Below, one piece after another: positions 35,920-44,430 of a stretch of 64,000 nt of DNA. The DNA is from Bacteroides mediterraneensis (GTDB lineage: Bacteria; Bacteroidota; Bacteroidia; Bacteroidales; Bacteroidaceae). Location of the stretch: assembly GCF_900128455.1 (NCBI RefSeq), contig NZ_LT635783.1:3338546-3402545 (forward strand), in the 5' to 3' direction. The notes beneath the pieces were generated by a model. It was not told the origin of the DNA, made no database searches, and worked only from the letters and a program-made list of their open reading frames with translations. The first letter of the stretch is position 1. Every line of letters starts with the position of its first letter. Position numbers and translations under genes: made by a program.

Positions 35920-37284
35920 ATGCCCCAAGATAAATATACCCTCATGACCACGGCACCGGTGCCACGCCTCATCCGTAGATTGGCTGTTCCGACCATCATC
36001 AGTATGCTGGTCACCTCTTTCTATGTCATGGCCGACACCTATTTTGTCGGGAAAATCAATACACAATCTACCGCAGCCGTGGGTATCTCCTTTTCCATCA
36101 TGGCCATCATTCAGGCTTTCGGCTTTTTCTGCGGACATGGTTCGGGCAACTTTATCTCCAGACGGCTAGGTGCACGTGACTACCGAAGTGCCGAACGGAT
36201 GGCTGCCACCGGTTTTTTCTGTGCCTTTTTCATCGGCTTTCTGATTGCACTCTTCGGACTACTCTTTTTGGAACCGATTTGTGTGGCATTAGGTTCCACT
36301 CCCACCATTCTGCCATACGCCAAAACATATCTGGGCATTATCCTGCTGGGAGCTCCGTTCATGGCTTCTTCCCTCGTGCTGAACAACCAGATGCGTTTTC
36401 AGGGAAATGCCGTTTATGCCATGATTGGTATTACCGTAGGCGCCTTTCTGAACATAGCCCTCGACCCGCTGCTGATTTTTGTATTCGACATGGGTATTGC
36501 AGGAGCAGCCTGGTCCACCTTTATCAGTCAGGTGTGCAGCTTTACTATCCTGATATTCATGGACCGCAAAGGAGAAAACATTCGCATCAATTATCGTTAT
36601 TTCACCCCTACCCCGGCTTATCTGAAAGAAATCGTCTATGGAGGCAGCCCTTCACTGTGCCGTCAGGGACTGGCCAGCATTTCGACCATTCTGCTGAACG
36701 TGGCCGCCGGAAATTTCGGAGATGCAGCCATTGCCGGGATGTCCATTGTCACCCGTATCTGCATGTTCATCAACTCTTTTGTCATCGGTTTCGGACAAGG
36801 TTTTCAGCCCGTATGCGGATTCAACTACGGGGCAGGACTGAACCGGCGTGTGCTCCAAGGATTCAAATACTGCGTGAAAGTAGGACTCATCTTCTTGGCT
36901 GTCTGCTCCCTGATTGGCTACATTTACGCACCGGAAGTCGTATCCTGGTTCCGAAAGGAAGATCCGCAAGTCATTGCCGTAGGAGCCGAAGCACTCCGCT
37001 GGCAGCTCATCACGCTTCCGTTGGGGGCATGGGTCATCCTGTGCAACATGCTTTTGCAGACCATACGCCAGCCCAAGCGGGCCGTCATCCTGTCTTCCTC
37101 CCGCCAAGGATTGTTTTTCATCCCGCTGATTCTACTCCTCCCTTATTTTCTTCAACTGCAAGGAGTGGAAATGTGCCAGGCCGTATCCGACTTATGCTCA
37201 TTCTTATTGTCGCTTCCATTGACCATTCCGGTTTTAAAGTCACTGCGCACGGACCGACAGCCTCTTTCGAAACTCCCATCCTAA
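35920..37284 (+). CDS. MATE-family efflux pump
   Basis: A 454-residue inner-membrane cation-coupled drug or metabolite exporter with twelve predicted helices in two related halves. The first half starts PVPRLIRRLAVPTIISMLVTSFY and includes ADTYFVGKINTQSTAAVG. The repeat half includes YGGSPSLCRQGLASIS and GFGQGFQPVCGFNYGAG, a typical MATE motif. It converges on the AraC-type gene with 8 bases between the stops. Substrate cannot be predicted. Confidence 0.94.
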   Translation: MPQDKYTLMTTAPVPRLIRRLAVPTIISMLVTSFYVMADTYFVGKINTQSTAAVGISFSIMAIIQAFGFFCGHGSGNFISRRLGARDYRSAERMAATGFFCAFFIGFLIALFGLLFLEPICVALGSTPTILPYAKTYLGIILLGAPFMASSLVLNNQMRFQGNAVYAMIGITVGAFLNIALDPLLIFVFDMGIAGAAWSTFISQVCSFTILIFMDRKGENIRINYRYFTPTPAYLKEIVYGGSPSLCRQGLASISTILLNVAAGNFGDAAIAGMSIVTRICMFINSFVIGFGQGFQPVCGFNYGAGLNRRVLQGFKYCVKVGLIFLAVCSLIGYIYAPEVVSWFRKEDPQVIAVGAEALRWQLITLPLGAWVILCNMLLQTIRQPKRAVILSSSRQGLFFIPLILLLPYFLQLQGVEMCQAVSDLCSFLLSLPLTIPVLKSLRTDRQPLSKLPS

Positions 37285-37292
37285 GCAAACGT

Positions 37293-38201
37293 TTATCCGT
37301 TCTCCTGCCGATAGTCCTTGGGAGTCATTCCTGTCATACGCCGGAAATACTTGCAAAAGAACGAAGCATTGGGAAAATTCAGTTCGTCGGCTATCTGATA
37401 CACCAGCTTGTCTGTATGACATAACATCAGTTTGGCTTCCTGCATCACGGCCTCATTGACCCAGTCCATCACCGTCCGCCCGCTGGCTTGTCGTACCAAT
37501 GTACTCAAATAACGGGAAGTCAGGCATAAATGGTCGGCATAAAACGCACAGCTTCGCTCATGAACGGCATATTTGTTGACTAATTCCAAAAAGCGATTGA
37601 ACACTTCCTCCTGACGGCTACGTTTCTGTTTGTCCGCTTCCAATTCACGCCCTCTGAAACCATCCGTCTGGTGAAAGACGAGAGAAATCAAGCTTTGTAC
37701 GGATTCCTTTGGGAACGGCCGGTCGTGGACTACCTCCCACAACAAAGCAAAAATCTGTTCCATCCGCCGACTCTCCTGCTCAGTCAGTGAAAGGTGAAGA
37801 AACAGTCTGCCTTGTAAATAGACCTGCAACAATTCTTCTTTCTGCCAGCTTTCCATCAGACTATTGGAAAAAGCCAACATGGCCAAATCCCAATCAGACG
37901 ACACGTATAGAAATTCGAATACAGTTCCGGGAGACACTACCAGAAAATCCCCCGCCTTAAACTCCAGCTCACGCAAATTGATGCGCAGACGAAGCGTACC
38001 GGCACGAAAATACACCACTCTCCCCTCCGTCAGACGGTAAGGCTGTCCTTCCACAGACAGGAAACGAACCACATCGGCTATTCCATGAATAGAACGGAGC
38101 AGTCCCAGTTCCGGAATCAGAAAACGATAGGCATTGTGACTTTCTCCCACCCGTTCACGCATTTGCCTCAAGGCCAGCAACAACAGACGATTCGATTTCA
38201 T
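37293..38201 (-). CDS. AraC-family transcriptional regulator
   Basis: A 302-residue regulator with an N-terminal cupin-like sensing domain (about residues 30-160, including DFLVVSPGTVFEFLYVS). The C-terminal double helix-turn-helix (about 200-300) contains ADHLCLTSRYLSTLVRQASG and INFPNASFFCKYFRRMTGMTP-like family motifs (here LNFPNASFFCKYFRRMTG). It diverges from the five-gene TolC/HlyD/ABC-2 efflux operon across a 157-bp gap, so it most likely controls that operon and itself. The inducer is unknown. Confidence 0.94.
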   Translation of the reverse strand: MKSNRLLLLALRQMRERVGESHNAYRFLIPELGLLRSIHGIADVVRFLSVEGQPYRLTEGRVVYFRAGTLRLRINLRELEFKAGDFLVVSPGTVFEFLYVSSDWDLAMLAFSNSLMESWQKEELLQVYLQGRLFLHLSLTEQESRRMEQIFALLWEVVHDRPFPKESVQSLISLVFHQTDGFRGRELEADKQKRSRQEEVFNRFLELVNKYAVHERSCAFYADHLCLTSRYLSTLVRQASGRTVMDWVNEAVMQEAKLMLCHTDKLVYQIADELNFPNASFFCKYFRRMTGMTPKDYRQENG

Positions 38202-38221
38202 TTCACATACACAATTTCCTG

Positions 38222-38229
38222 CAAAGATA
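38222..38229 (-). promoter_or_regulatory. -7 box of the AraC-type gene
   Basis: TATCTTTG on the minus strand, 20 nt before the ATG. Confidence 0.5.
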
Positions 38230-38326
38230 ATATTTCATTCGATTTCTGGGCTACATACGGACCATTATCGAACAAAAAGAACATTCCGTCACACATATAG
38301 GACCGAAAGATATCATAAAATCCCTG

Positions 38327-38334
38327 TATCTTTG
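38327..38334 (+). promoter_or_regulatory. -7 box of the TolC/HlyD/ABC-2 operon
   Basis: TATCTTTG 24 nt before the ATG at 38359. The absence of a TTTG -33 box fits a promoter needing an activator such as the divergent AraC-type protein. Confidence 0.5.
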
Positions 38335-38358
38335 TCTCATTACCTCAACAAAGATTGA

Positions 38359-39615
38359 ATGCGTATGCTACGAATGTTTCTCTTCTTGTGCGTATGGGGC
38401 TTCAGTCACATCGTCCATGCACAAGTCACATTGGAAGATTGCCGGCAAAAAGCCCGTGAGAATTACCCGCAAGCCCGGCAATACGACCTGCTCCGCCTCT
38501 CGGAAGAATATACCTTATCGAATGCGGGAAAAGGCAACTTGCCACAGATTAGTCTGAGTGGAAAAATCTCTTATCAAAGTGAAGCTACCACCTTCCCCTT
38601 TGACATCCCCGGACTTGGCAGCAAAGGATTGCCCAAGGACCAATACCAGGCAATGATTGAAGTCAGACAGAACCTGTGGGACGGAGGAAAAATCCGGAAC
38701 CAGAAAGCCCAGATTCGGGCTGAGACAGAGGAAAGCGAACGACAGCTCGACAACAGTCTGTATGCACTGGAAGAAAGAGTGGACCAGGTTTTCTTCGGTA
38801 TTCTCTTACTCGACGAACAATTGTCACAACACACACTGCTCGAAGAAGAACTGGCCCGAAGTCTGAAAGATGTGCAATCCTATCGCGCCAACGGCACAGC
38901 CAATAACGCCGATGTGGATGCCGTGCAAGTAGAAATTCTGCAAACCCACCAGCAGCGCATCCAGCTGGAAAGCAACCGCAGTGCCTATCTGCGCATGTTG
39001 TCCCTGCTGACGGGGAAAAAATTTCCACCACATACGCACCTCCAACGGCCTGAAATCGTCTTGGAAACGACCGACATCATCAACCGTCCTGAACTCCGAT
39101 GGTATGAAGCACAGGAGCAGACCGTTTCCGTACAACGCAAAGGATTACAGATCAACTACCTTCCCTCTTTCAGCCTCTTCGCACAAGGAGCCTACGGCAA
39201 TCCGGGACTGGATATTCTAAAAGACAAGTTCAGGGCCTACTATCTGGTCGGTGCCCGCTTTACGTGGAATTTCGGAAGTCTGTATACCTTAAAAAACGAC
39301 CGGAAAAAGCTGGATAACCAGCTCCAGAAAATCCAAAGTGAACGGGATTTGTTTCTGTTTCATACCCACCTGCAGCTGGCGGAAGAGGACGGTACTATCC
39401 AAACCCTCCGGCAACAGATGAAGGAAGACGAAGAGATTATCCGGCTACGGAAAAACATCCGGCTTTCTGCCGAAGCCAAAGTGGCCAACGGTACCCTGAG
39501 TGTCAATGACCTGCTGAAAGAAATCACGGCCGAGAACCTGGCCCGGCAGGCAAAAGTTCTCCACGAAATCCAACTGCTCATGCACCTGCACCAGCGAAAA
39601 CACCTCACCAACTAA
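38359..39615 (+). CDS. TolC-family outer-membrane efflux protein
   Basis: First gene of the second efflux operon, 418 residues. The signal peptide (MFLFLCVWGFSHIVHAQ) is followed by VTLEDCRQKARENYPQARQY and two long helical repeats. The second begins near WYEAQEQTVSVQRKGLQINYLPSFSLF. It forms the outer-membrane tunnel. The adaptor gene follows after 25 bases. Unusually for E. coli, but commonly in Bacteroidetes, the tolC-type gene leads the operon rather than standing elsewhere. Confidence 0.94.
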   Translation: MRMLRMFLFLCVWGFSHIVHAQVTLEDCRQKARENYPQARQYDLLRLSEEYTLSNAGKGNLPQISLSGKISYQSEATTFPFDIPGLGSKGLPKDQYQAMIEVRQNLWDGGKIRNQKAQIRAETEESERQLDNSLYALEERVDQVFFGILLLDEQLSQHTLLEEELARSLKDVQSYRANGTANNADVDAVQVEILQTHQQRIQLESNRSAYLRMLSLLTGKKFPPHTHLQRPEIVLETTDIINRPELRWYEAQEQTVSVQRKGLQINYLPSFSLFAQGAYGNPGLDILKDKFRAYYLVGARFTWNFGSLYTLKNDRKKLDNQLQKIQSERDLFLFHTHLQLAEEDGTIQTLRQQMKEDEEIIRLRKNIRLSAEAKVANGTLSVNDLLKEITAENLARQAKVLHEIQLLMHLHQRKHLTN

Positions 39616-39640
39616 TTTTTATTTACCAACTGTTCAAAAT

Positions 39641-40540
39641 ATGCTGAATATGAAAACAAAATATGGATTCCTACTCTTTGCAGTGTACTGTCTCACCGCC
39701 TGTGGAGAAAAAGACGACTTTGATGCGACCGGTACTTTTGAAGCAACCGAAATTGTGGTCTCTTCCGAAACTGCCGGAAAACTGTTCTACCTGAATGCCG
39801 AAGAAGGGATGCACTTTACCCAAGGTACAGAAGTGGGACTAGTGGACACCGTACAACTCTACCTGAAAAAACGGCAGCTGGAGGCACAGATGAAATCCGT
39901 AGAAAGCCAACGTCCCGACATTCACCGCCAGATTGCCGCCACCAAGGAACAAATCGCCACCGCACAACGGGAACGCGACCGGGTGGAAAACCTGCTGAAA
40001 GCACAGGCAGCCAACCGCAAACAGCTGGATGACTGGGACGCTCAACTGGCGGTACTCAACCGGCAACTGGAGGCGCAGGTTTCGTCTTTGGGAAACACCA
40101 CTGCCAGCCTGACGGAACAAAGCTCGTCGGTAGCTATCCAAGTGGCACAAATCGAAGACCAACTCAAGAAATGCCATATCACCACCCCGATAAGCGGAAC
40201 GATTCTGGCCAAATATGCTGAACCGGGAGAACTGGCTACCATCGGGAAACCACTGTTCAAGATAGCCGACACGGAACACATCTTCCTGCGGGCCTACGTC
40301 ACCTCCCGGCAACTGGCCTCCGTAAAACTGGGAAGCGAGGTCACGGTATTTGCCGACTTCGGCGATGCACAACGAAACACCTATCCCGGCAAAGTGACCT
40401 GGATTTCCGAAGAAGCCGAATTCACCCCGAAAACCATCCTGACCGATGACGAACGCGCCAACCAGGTCTATGCCGTCAAGATAGCCGTCCACAACGACGG
40501 CCACATCAAACTGGGAATGTACGGCGAAGTCAAATTCTGA
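39641..40540 (+). CDS. HlyD-family adaptor lipoprotein (YbhG-like)
   Basis: A 299-residue periplasmic adaptor. The N-terminus has a lipoprotein signal with lipobox LTAC (Cys about residue 22), so it is anchored by lipid. The lipoyl half follows (GTFEATEIVVSSETAGKL), then a long helical hairpin (about 70-165, rich in Gln, Glu and Arg). The second half (KKCHITTPISGTILAKYAEPGE) and a barrel domain complete it. A second Met at 39650 (MKTKYGFLL) is an equally good start. It resembles YbhG of the E. coli YbhGFSR system and lies 13 bases before the ATPase gene. Confidence 0.92.
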   Translation: MLNMKTKYGFLLFAVYCLTACGEKDDFDATGTFEATEIVVSSETAGKLFYLNAEEGMHFTQGTEVGLVDTVQLYLKKRQLEAQMKSVESQRPDIHRQIAATKEQIATAQRERDRVENLLKAQAANRKQLDDWDAQLAVLNRQLEAQVSSLGNTTASLTEQSSSVAIQVAQIEDQLKKCHITTPISGTILAKYAEPGELATIGKPLFKIADTEHIFLRAYVTSRQLASVKLGSEVTVFADFGDAQRNTYPGKVTWISEEAEFTPKTILTDDERANQVYAVKIAVHNDGHIKLGMYGEVKF

Positions 40541-40553
40541 AAGAAGCACATAA

Positions 40554-42044
40554 ATGGAAACCCTTATTGAAGTCAGCCACGTAAGTAAAAACTATGGAAA
40601 GGTACAGGCCCTGCGCGACGTATCTTTCCAGGTGAAACAAGGCGAACTGTTCGGCCTCATCGGTCCCGACGGCTCCGGAAAGAGTACGCTCTTCCGCATC
40701 CTGACCACTCTACTGAAGCCGGACCAAGGAACGGCTCATGTACTGCATGCCGACGTACTGGACGACTTCCGCACCATCCGACGAAGCGTGGGCTACATGC
40801 CGGGACGTTTCTCCTTATACCAAGACCTGACCGTGGAAGAAAACCTGCGTTTCTTTGCCACCGTCTTTCACACCACTGTGGAAGAGAACTACGAACGGAT
40901 TAAGCCGATTTACGAACAGATTGCTCCGTTCAAAGACCGGCGAGCCGGCGCCCTGTCGGGAGGTATGAAGCAAAAGCTGGCATTGTGTTGCGCGCTGGTT
41001 CATGCTCCCCAAATCCTGTTTCTGGATGAGCCGACCACCGGAGTAGACCCTGTATCCCGTCGGGAATTTTGGGAAATGCTGGCCCGTCTCCGTCAGGAAG
41101 GCATCACCCTCGTGGTATCCACCCCCTTCATGGACGAAGCCCGACGATGCGACCGCGTGGCCTTCCTGTATGAAGGAGAAATCAAAGGCATCGACCGCCC
41201 GGAAACCATTCTGACACGGTTCAGCGACATTCTGTGTCCTCCCGGACTGGAACGAAAAGCAGCAGTCGGAAACGCCGCCCCCCTCATTCAGGTAGACAAT
41301 CTGGTCAAACGGTTCGGCACTTTTACTGCTGTCGACCATATCTCTTTCTCGGTACAGCGAGGAGAGATTTTCGGCTTTTTGGGAGCCAATGGGGCCGGAA
41401 AGACCACCGCCATGCGTATTCTCTGCGGACTCAGTCTGCCTTCCGAAGGGAAAGCGGAAGTAATGGGGTTCGACGTCCGGACACAGAGCGAGGAAATAAA
41501 ACGACGAATCGGCTACATGAGCCAGAAGTTTTCGCTGTATGAAGACCTGACGGTCCGCGAGAATCTCCGCCTGTTCGGAGGTATCTACGGGGTCAATGCC
41601 AAAGAAATTACGACCCGCACCGAAGAGACCTTACGGCGTATCGGCCTCTACGAGGAGCAACATACCTTGGTCCGTTCCCTGCCGCTAGGCTGGAAACAAC
41701 GCCTGGCCTTCTCAGTGGCCATTTTCCACCGCCCGGAACTGGTTTTTCTGGATGAACCGACCGGAGGTGTGGACCCGGCCACCCGCCGCCAGTTCTGGGA
41801 ACTGATTTATCAGGCTGCCGACCAGGGAATCACCATTTTCGTCACCACGCACTACATGGACGAAGCAGAATATTGCGACCGCATTTCCATGATGGTGGAC
41901 GGACATATCCGCGCCTTGGATACTCCCGACGGACTGAAAGCCCGTTTTCAAGCCCGAAACATGGACGAAGTGTTCCAGAAACTGGCCCGCGAAGCCCAAC
42001 GGGGAGACGCGGCTTTTACTCACGCTCAAACCGAACGACCATGA
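40554..42044 (+). CDS. ABC transporter ATPase with two fused domains (YbhF-like)
   Basis: A 496-residue protein with two complete ABC ATPase domains. Domain 1 (about residues 1-225) has Walker A LIGPDGSGKSTLF, signature LSGGMKQKLALCCAL and Walker B ILFLDEPTTGVDP. Domain 2 (about 245-480) has Walker A FLGANGAGKTTAM, Walker B LVFLDEPTGGVDP and a degenerate signature (VRSLPLGWKQRLAFS in place of LSGG). One of the two ATP sites may thus be weakened. The architecture matches E. coli YbhF. Its stop overlaps the next permease start (ATGA). Confidence 0.95.
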   Translation: METLIEVSHVSKNYGKVQALRDVSFQVKQGELFGLIGPDGSGKSTLFRILTTLLKPDQGTAHVLHADVLDDFRTIRRSVGYMPGRFSLYQDLTVEENLRFFATVFHTTVEENYERIKPIYEQIAPFKDRRAGALSGGMKQKLALCCALVHAPQILFLDEPTTGVDPVSRREFWEMLARLRQEGITLVVSTPFMDEARRCDRVAFLYEGEIKGIDRPETILTRFSDILCPPGLERKAAVGNAAPLIQVDNLVKRFGTFTAVDHISFSVQRGEIFGFLGANGAGKTTAMRILCGLSLPSEGKAEVMGFDVRTQSEEIKRRIGYMSQKFSLYEDLTVRENLRLFGGIYGVNAKEITTRTEETLRRIGLYEEQHTLVRSLPLGWKQRLAFSVAIFHRPELVFLDEPTGGVDPATRRQFWELIYQAADQGITIFVTTHYMDEAEYCDRISMMVDGHIRALDTPDGLKARFQARNMDEVFQKLAREAQRGDAAFTHAQTERP

Positions 42045-43162
42045 AACAGTTTATCGCTTTTGTCAGAAAAGAATTCCATCACATTCTGCGCGACCGACGC
42101 ACCATGCTGATACTGATAGGAATGCCGATTATACAGATTATCCTTTTCGGCTTTGCCATCTCTACCGAGGTGCGCAATGTCCAGACTGCCGTATTGGCTC
42201 CTTCCCTTCAGACGGATGTACGGAAACTGGTAGAGCAACTGGATGCCAGCGAGTATTTCACGGTGAAATATGTCGTCCAGTCCCCCGATGAGATTGAGCG
42301 GCTGTTCCGGCGCAACCAGATAGAGCTGGCAGTCATTTTCCCGTCCGACCTGCACCGTTTCCGCTTCAATTCTTCACAGATACAGATTCTGACCGATGCC
42401 ACGGAACCCAATCTGGCAGTCACCCGGAGTACGTATGCTCAGACCATTCTCCGACAAGCCCTGCAAACCATCCGACCCGCTGACGCTTTCTCCTCCAAAG
42501 GAAGAACGGAAGGAATGCCGATTGTAGCCTACAACAAGCTGCTCTACAACCCGCAAATGAAGAGTGCCTACAACTTCGTGCCAGGGGTTATGGGACTGAT
42601 TCTGATGCTGATTTGCGCCATGATGACTTCCATTTCCATTGTCCGCGAAAAAGAGACTGGTACAATGGAAGTGCTGCTGGTCTCCCCTGTCAATCCGCTG
42701 TTTGTCATTCTGTCGAAATCCGTACCCTATTTCGTACTCTCCCTGCTCAACCTGACTACCATCCTGCTGCTTTCGGTCTTTGTGCTCGACGTACCGATAG
42801 CCGGAAGTCTGACGGCCCTGCTGGGAGTCTCCCTGCTGTTCATCTTCGTATCGCTGGCACTGGGACTGCTGATTTCCTGCGTCACGCATACCCAGGTAGC
42901 AGCCCTGCTGGTCTCGGCCATGGTCCTGCTCATCCCGACCATTATCCTGTCGGGCATTATCTACCCGATAGAAAGCATGCCGGGCATCCTTCAGGCCATT
43001 TCCTGTCTCATTCCGGCACGCTGGTACGTGGCAGCAGTGCGACGACTGATGATTGAAGGCGTGCCCTTTATCTACGTCTGGAAGGAAGTAGCCGTGTTGT
43101 GCCTCATGGCCGTAATCCTGATTGCAGCCACCACCCGCAAATTCAAGAACCGACTGGAATAA
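42041..43162 (+). CDS. ABC-2 type permease (YbhS-like)
   Basis: A 373-residue inner-membrane permease. An N-terminal helix (about residues 22-42, MLILIGMPIIQIILFGFAI) is followed by a periplasmic domain of about 140 residues and five C-terminal helices. The ABC-2 motif REKETGTMEVLLVSPVNP precedes them. The chosen ATG overlaps the ATPase stop by 4 bases. The longer frame back to 41873 runs inside the ATPase gene and is not coding. It pairs with the following YbhR-like permease. Confidence 0.95.
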   Translation: MKQFIAFVRKEFHHILRDRRTMLILIGMPIIQIILFGFAISTEVRNVQTAVLAPSLQTDVRKLVEQLDASEYFTVKYVVQSPDEIERLFRRNQIELAVIFPSDLHRFRFNSSQIQILTDATEPNLAVTRSTYAQTILRQALQTIRPADAFSSKGRTEGMPIVAYNKLLYNPQMKSAYNFVPGVMGLILMLICAMMTSISIVREKETGTMEVLLVSPVNPLFVILSKSVPYFVLSLLNLTTILLLSVFVLDVPIAGSLTALLGVSLLFIFVSLALGLLISCVTHTQVAALLVSAMVLLIPTIILSGIIYPIESMPGILQAISCLIPARWYVAAVRRLMIEGVPFIYVWKEVAVLCLMAVILIAATTRKFKNRLE

Positions 43163-43173
43163 ACCGTAAGCTT

Positions 43174-44235
43174 ATGATGTTACGCTATCTGATAGAAAAA
43201 GAATTCAAACAACTGAAACGCAACCGTTTTCTGCCCCGCCTCATCCTGCTGTTTCCTTGCGTGATGATGCTGGTGATGCCTTGGGCCGCCACACTGGAAA
43301 TCGAGGACTTGCGCATTGCCGTCATTGACCACGACCATAGTCCCTCGTCCCAACGACTGGTACACCGCATCGAGGCCTCCCGTTACTTCCAGCTGACCGC
43401 CCTGCCTGCTTCCTATACACAAGGCCTGAATGCTATTGAAAAAGACCAGGTGGACATGCTGCTGGAAATCCCCCATGGATTTGAGAAAGACCAGGCCCGC
43501 GGCGTCAGTCCTTCCACCCTGATTGCCGTCAATACGGTCAACGGTACCAAGGGAGTACTAGGCAGCACCTACCTGCAACAAATTCTCAATCCGCAACCCT
43601 CACCCGCCTCCGTGCGCTACCAGTTCAATCCGTACCTCAACTACAAGGTGTTCATGGTACCCGCTCTGATGACCATGATACTGGTACTGCTCTGCGGCTT
43701 CCTCCCGGCCCTGAACGTGGTAAGCGAAAAAGAAGCTGGCACCATCGAGCAAATCAATGTCAGCCCGGTGAGCCGTTTCACCTTTACCCTCGCCAAACTG
43801 CTACCCTACTGGGCCATCGGCTTTGTGGTACTGAACCTGTGCATGCTGCTGGCCTGGCTGGTCTACGACCTGACACCCGAAGGAAACATCCTCACCATCT
43901 ATCTGGCCACGCTGATTTTCGCGCTGGTCATGTCGGGGCTGGGCCTGGTCATTTCCAATTACTCTTCCACCCTACAGCAAGCCATGTTCGTCATGTGGTT
44001 CTGCATGCTGATTTTCATTCTGATGAGCGGACTGTTCACTCCTATCAGCAGCATGCCGGAATGGGCACAATACATCACGTACCTCAATCCGCTGCGCTAC
44101 TTCATGGAAATCATGCGCATGGTCTATCTGAAGGGCAGCCACATCGGCGACATCGGCTTCCAGCTTTCCATGCTCTCCACCTTTGCCGTTTTGCTATATG
44201 TATGGGCCATCCGCAGCTACCGCAAGCAGCAATAA
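43174..44235 (+). CDS. ABC-2 type permease (YbhR-like)
   Basis: A 353-residue permease with the same plan as its neighbour: N-terminal MLRYLIEKEFKQLKRNR, a membrane helix (about residues 19-40), a periplasmic domain, SEKEAGTIEQINVSPVSR, then five helices. It is 11 bases after the other permease, and the two likely form a heterodimer. It is the last gene of the TolC-HlyD-ATPase-permease-permease operon. Two adjacent Met codons leave the start uncertain by one residue. A long hairpin lies 21 bases behind the stop. Confidence 0.95.
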   Translation: MMLRYLIEKEFKQLKRNRFLPRLILLFPCVMMLVMPWAATLEIEDLRIAVIDHDHSPSSQRLVHRIEASRYFQLTALPASYTQGLNAIEKDQVDMLLEIPHGFEKDQARGVSPSTLIAVNTVNGTKGVLGSTYLQQILNPQPSPASVRYQFNPYLNYKVFMVPALMTMILVLLCGFLPALNVVSEKEAGTIEQINVSPVSRFTFTLAKLLPYWAIGFVVLNLCMLLAWLVYDLTPEGNILTIYLATLIFALVMSGLGLVISNYSSTLQQAMFVMWFCMLIFILMSGLFTPISSMPEWAQYITYLNPLRYFMEIMRMVYLKGSHIGDIGFQLSMLSTFAVLLYVWAIRSYRKQQ

Positions 44236-44256
44236 GCTATCCCGTACTTGGCTTCT

Positions 44257-44304
44257 TACCTTGACACGAACGTGCAGCGGTCTCGTCACGTCCGTGTCAA
44301 GGTA
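44257..44304 (+). terminator. long hairpin after the ABC-2 operon
   Basis: Arms TACCTTGACACGAACGTG (44257-44274) and CACGTCCGTGTCAAGGTA (44287-44304) pair at 17 of 18 positions around a 12-nt loop. There is no T-run after it, so it is either a factor-dependent stop, an mRNA 3'-end stabiliser or an operator for the next gene. Confidence 0.55.
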
Positions 44305-44389
44305 TTCCCGCAAAGGAATTTCCCTAAAAATGCCCCTAGCGAGGTCCAGAATTGTAAGTCAGTTATTTCCACCTTACAGAATTATTCAG

Positions 44390-44397
44390 TAACTTTG
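44390..44397 (+). promoter_or_regulatory. -7 box of the topoisomerase gene
   Basis: TAACTTTG 33 nt before the ATG at 44431, with a weak TTTC at 44366-44369. It lies inside the longer open frame, so the later start is supported. Confidence 0.5.
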
Positions 44398-44430
44398 CCC
44401 GAATCTCTTTTACATAGGACCCATTTGAAT

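Noticed and set aside
35779..36138. 119-residue minus-strand frame upstream of and inside the first MATE gene
   Set aside because: It overlaps the alaS terminator, the MATE promoter and the MATE coding start, has low-complexity His/Gly/Asp composition and no recognisable domain. It is a mirror frame of the real gene.
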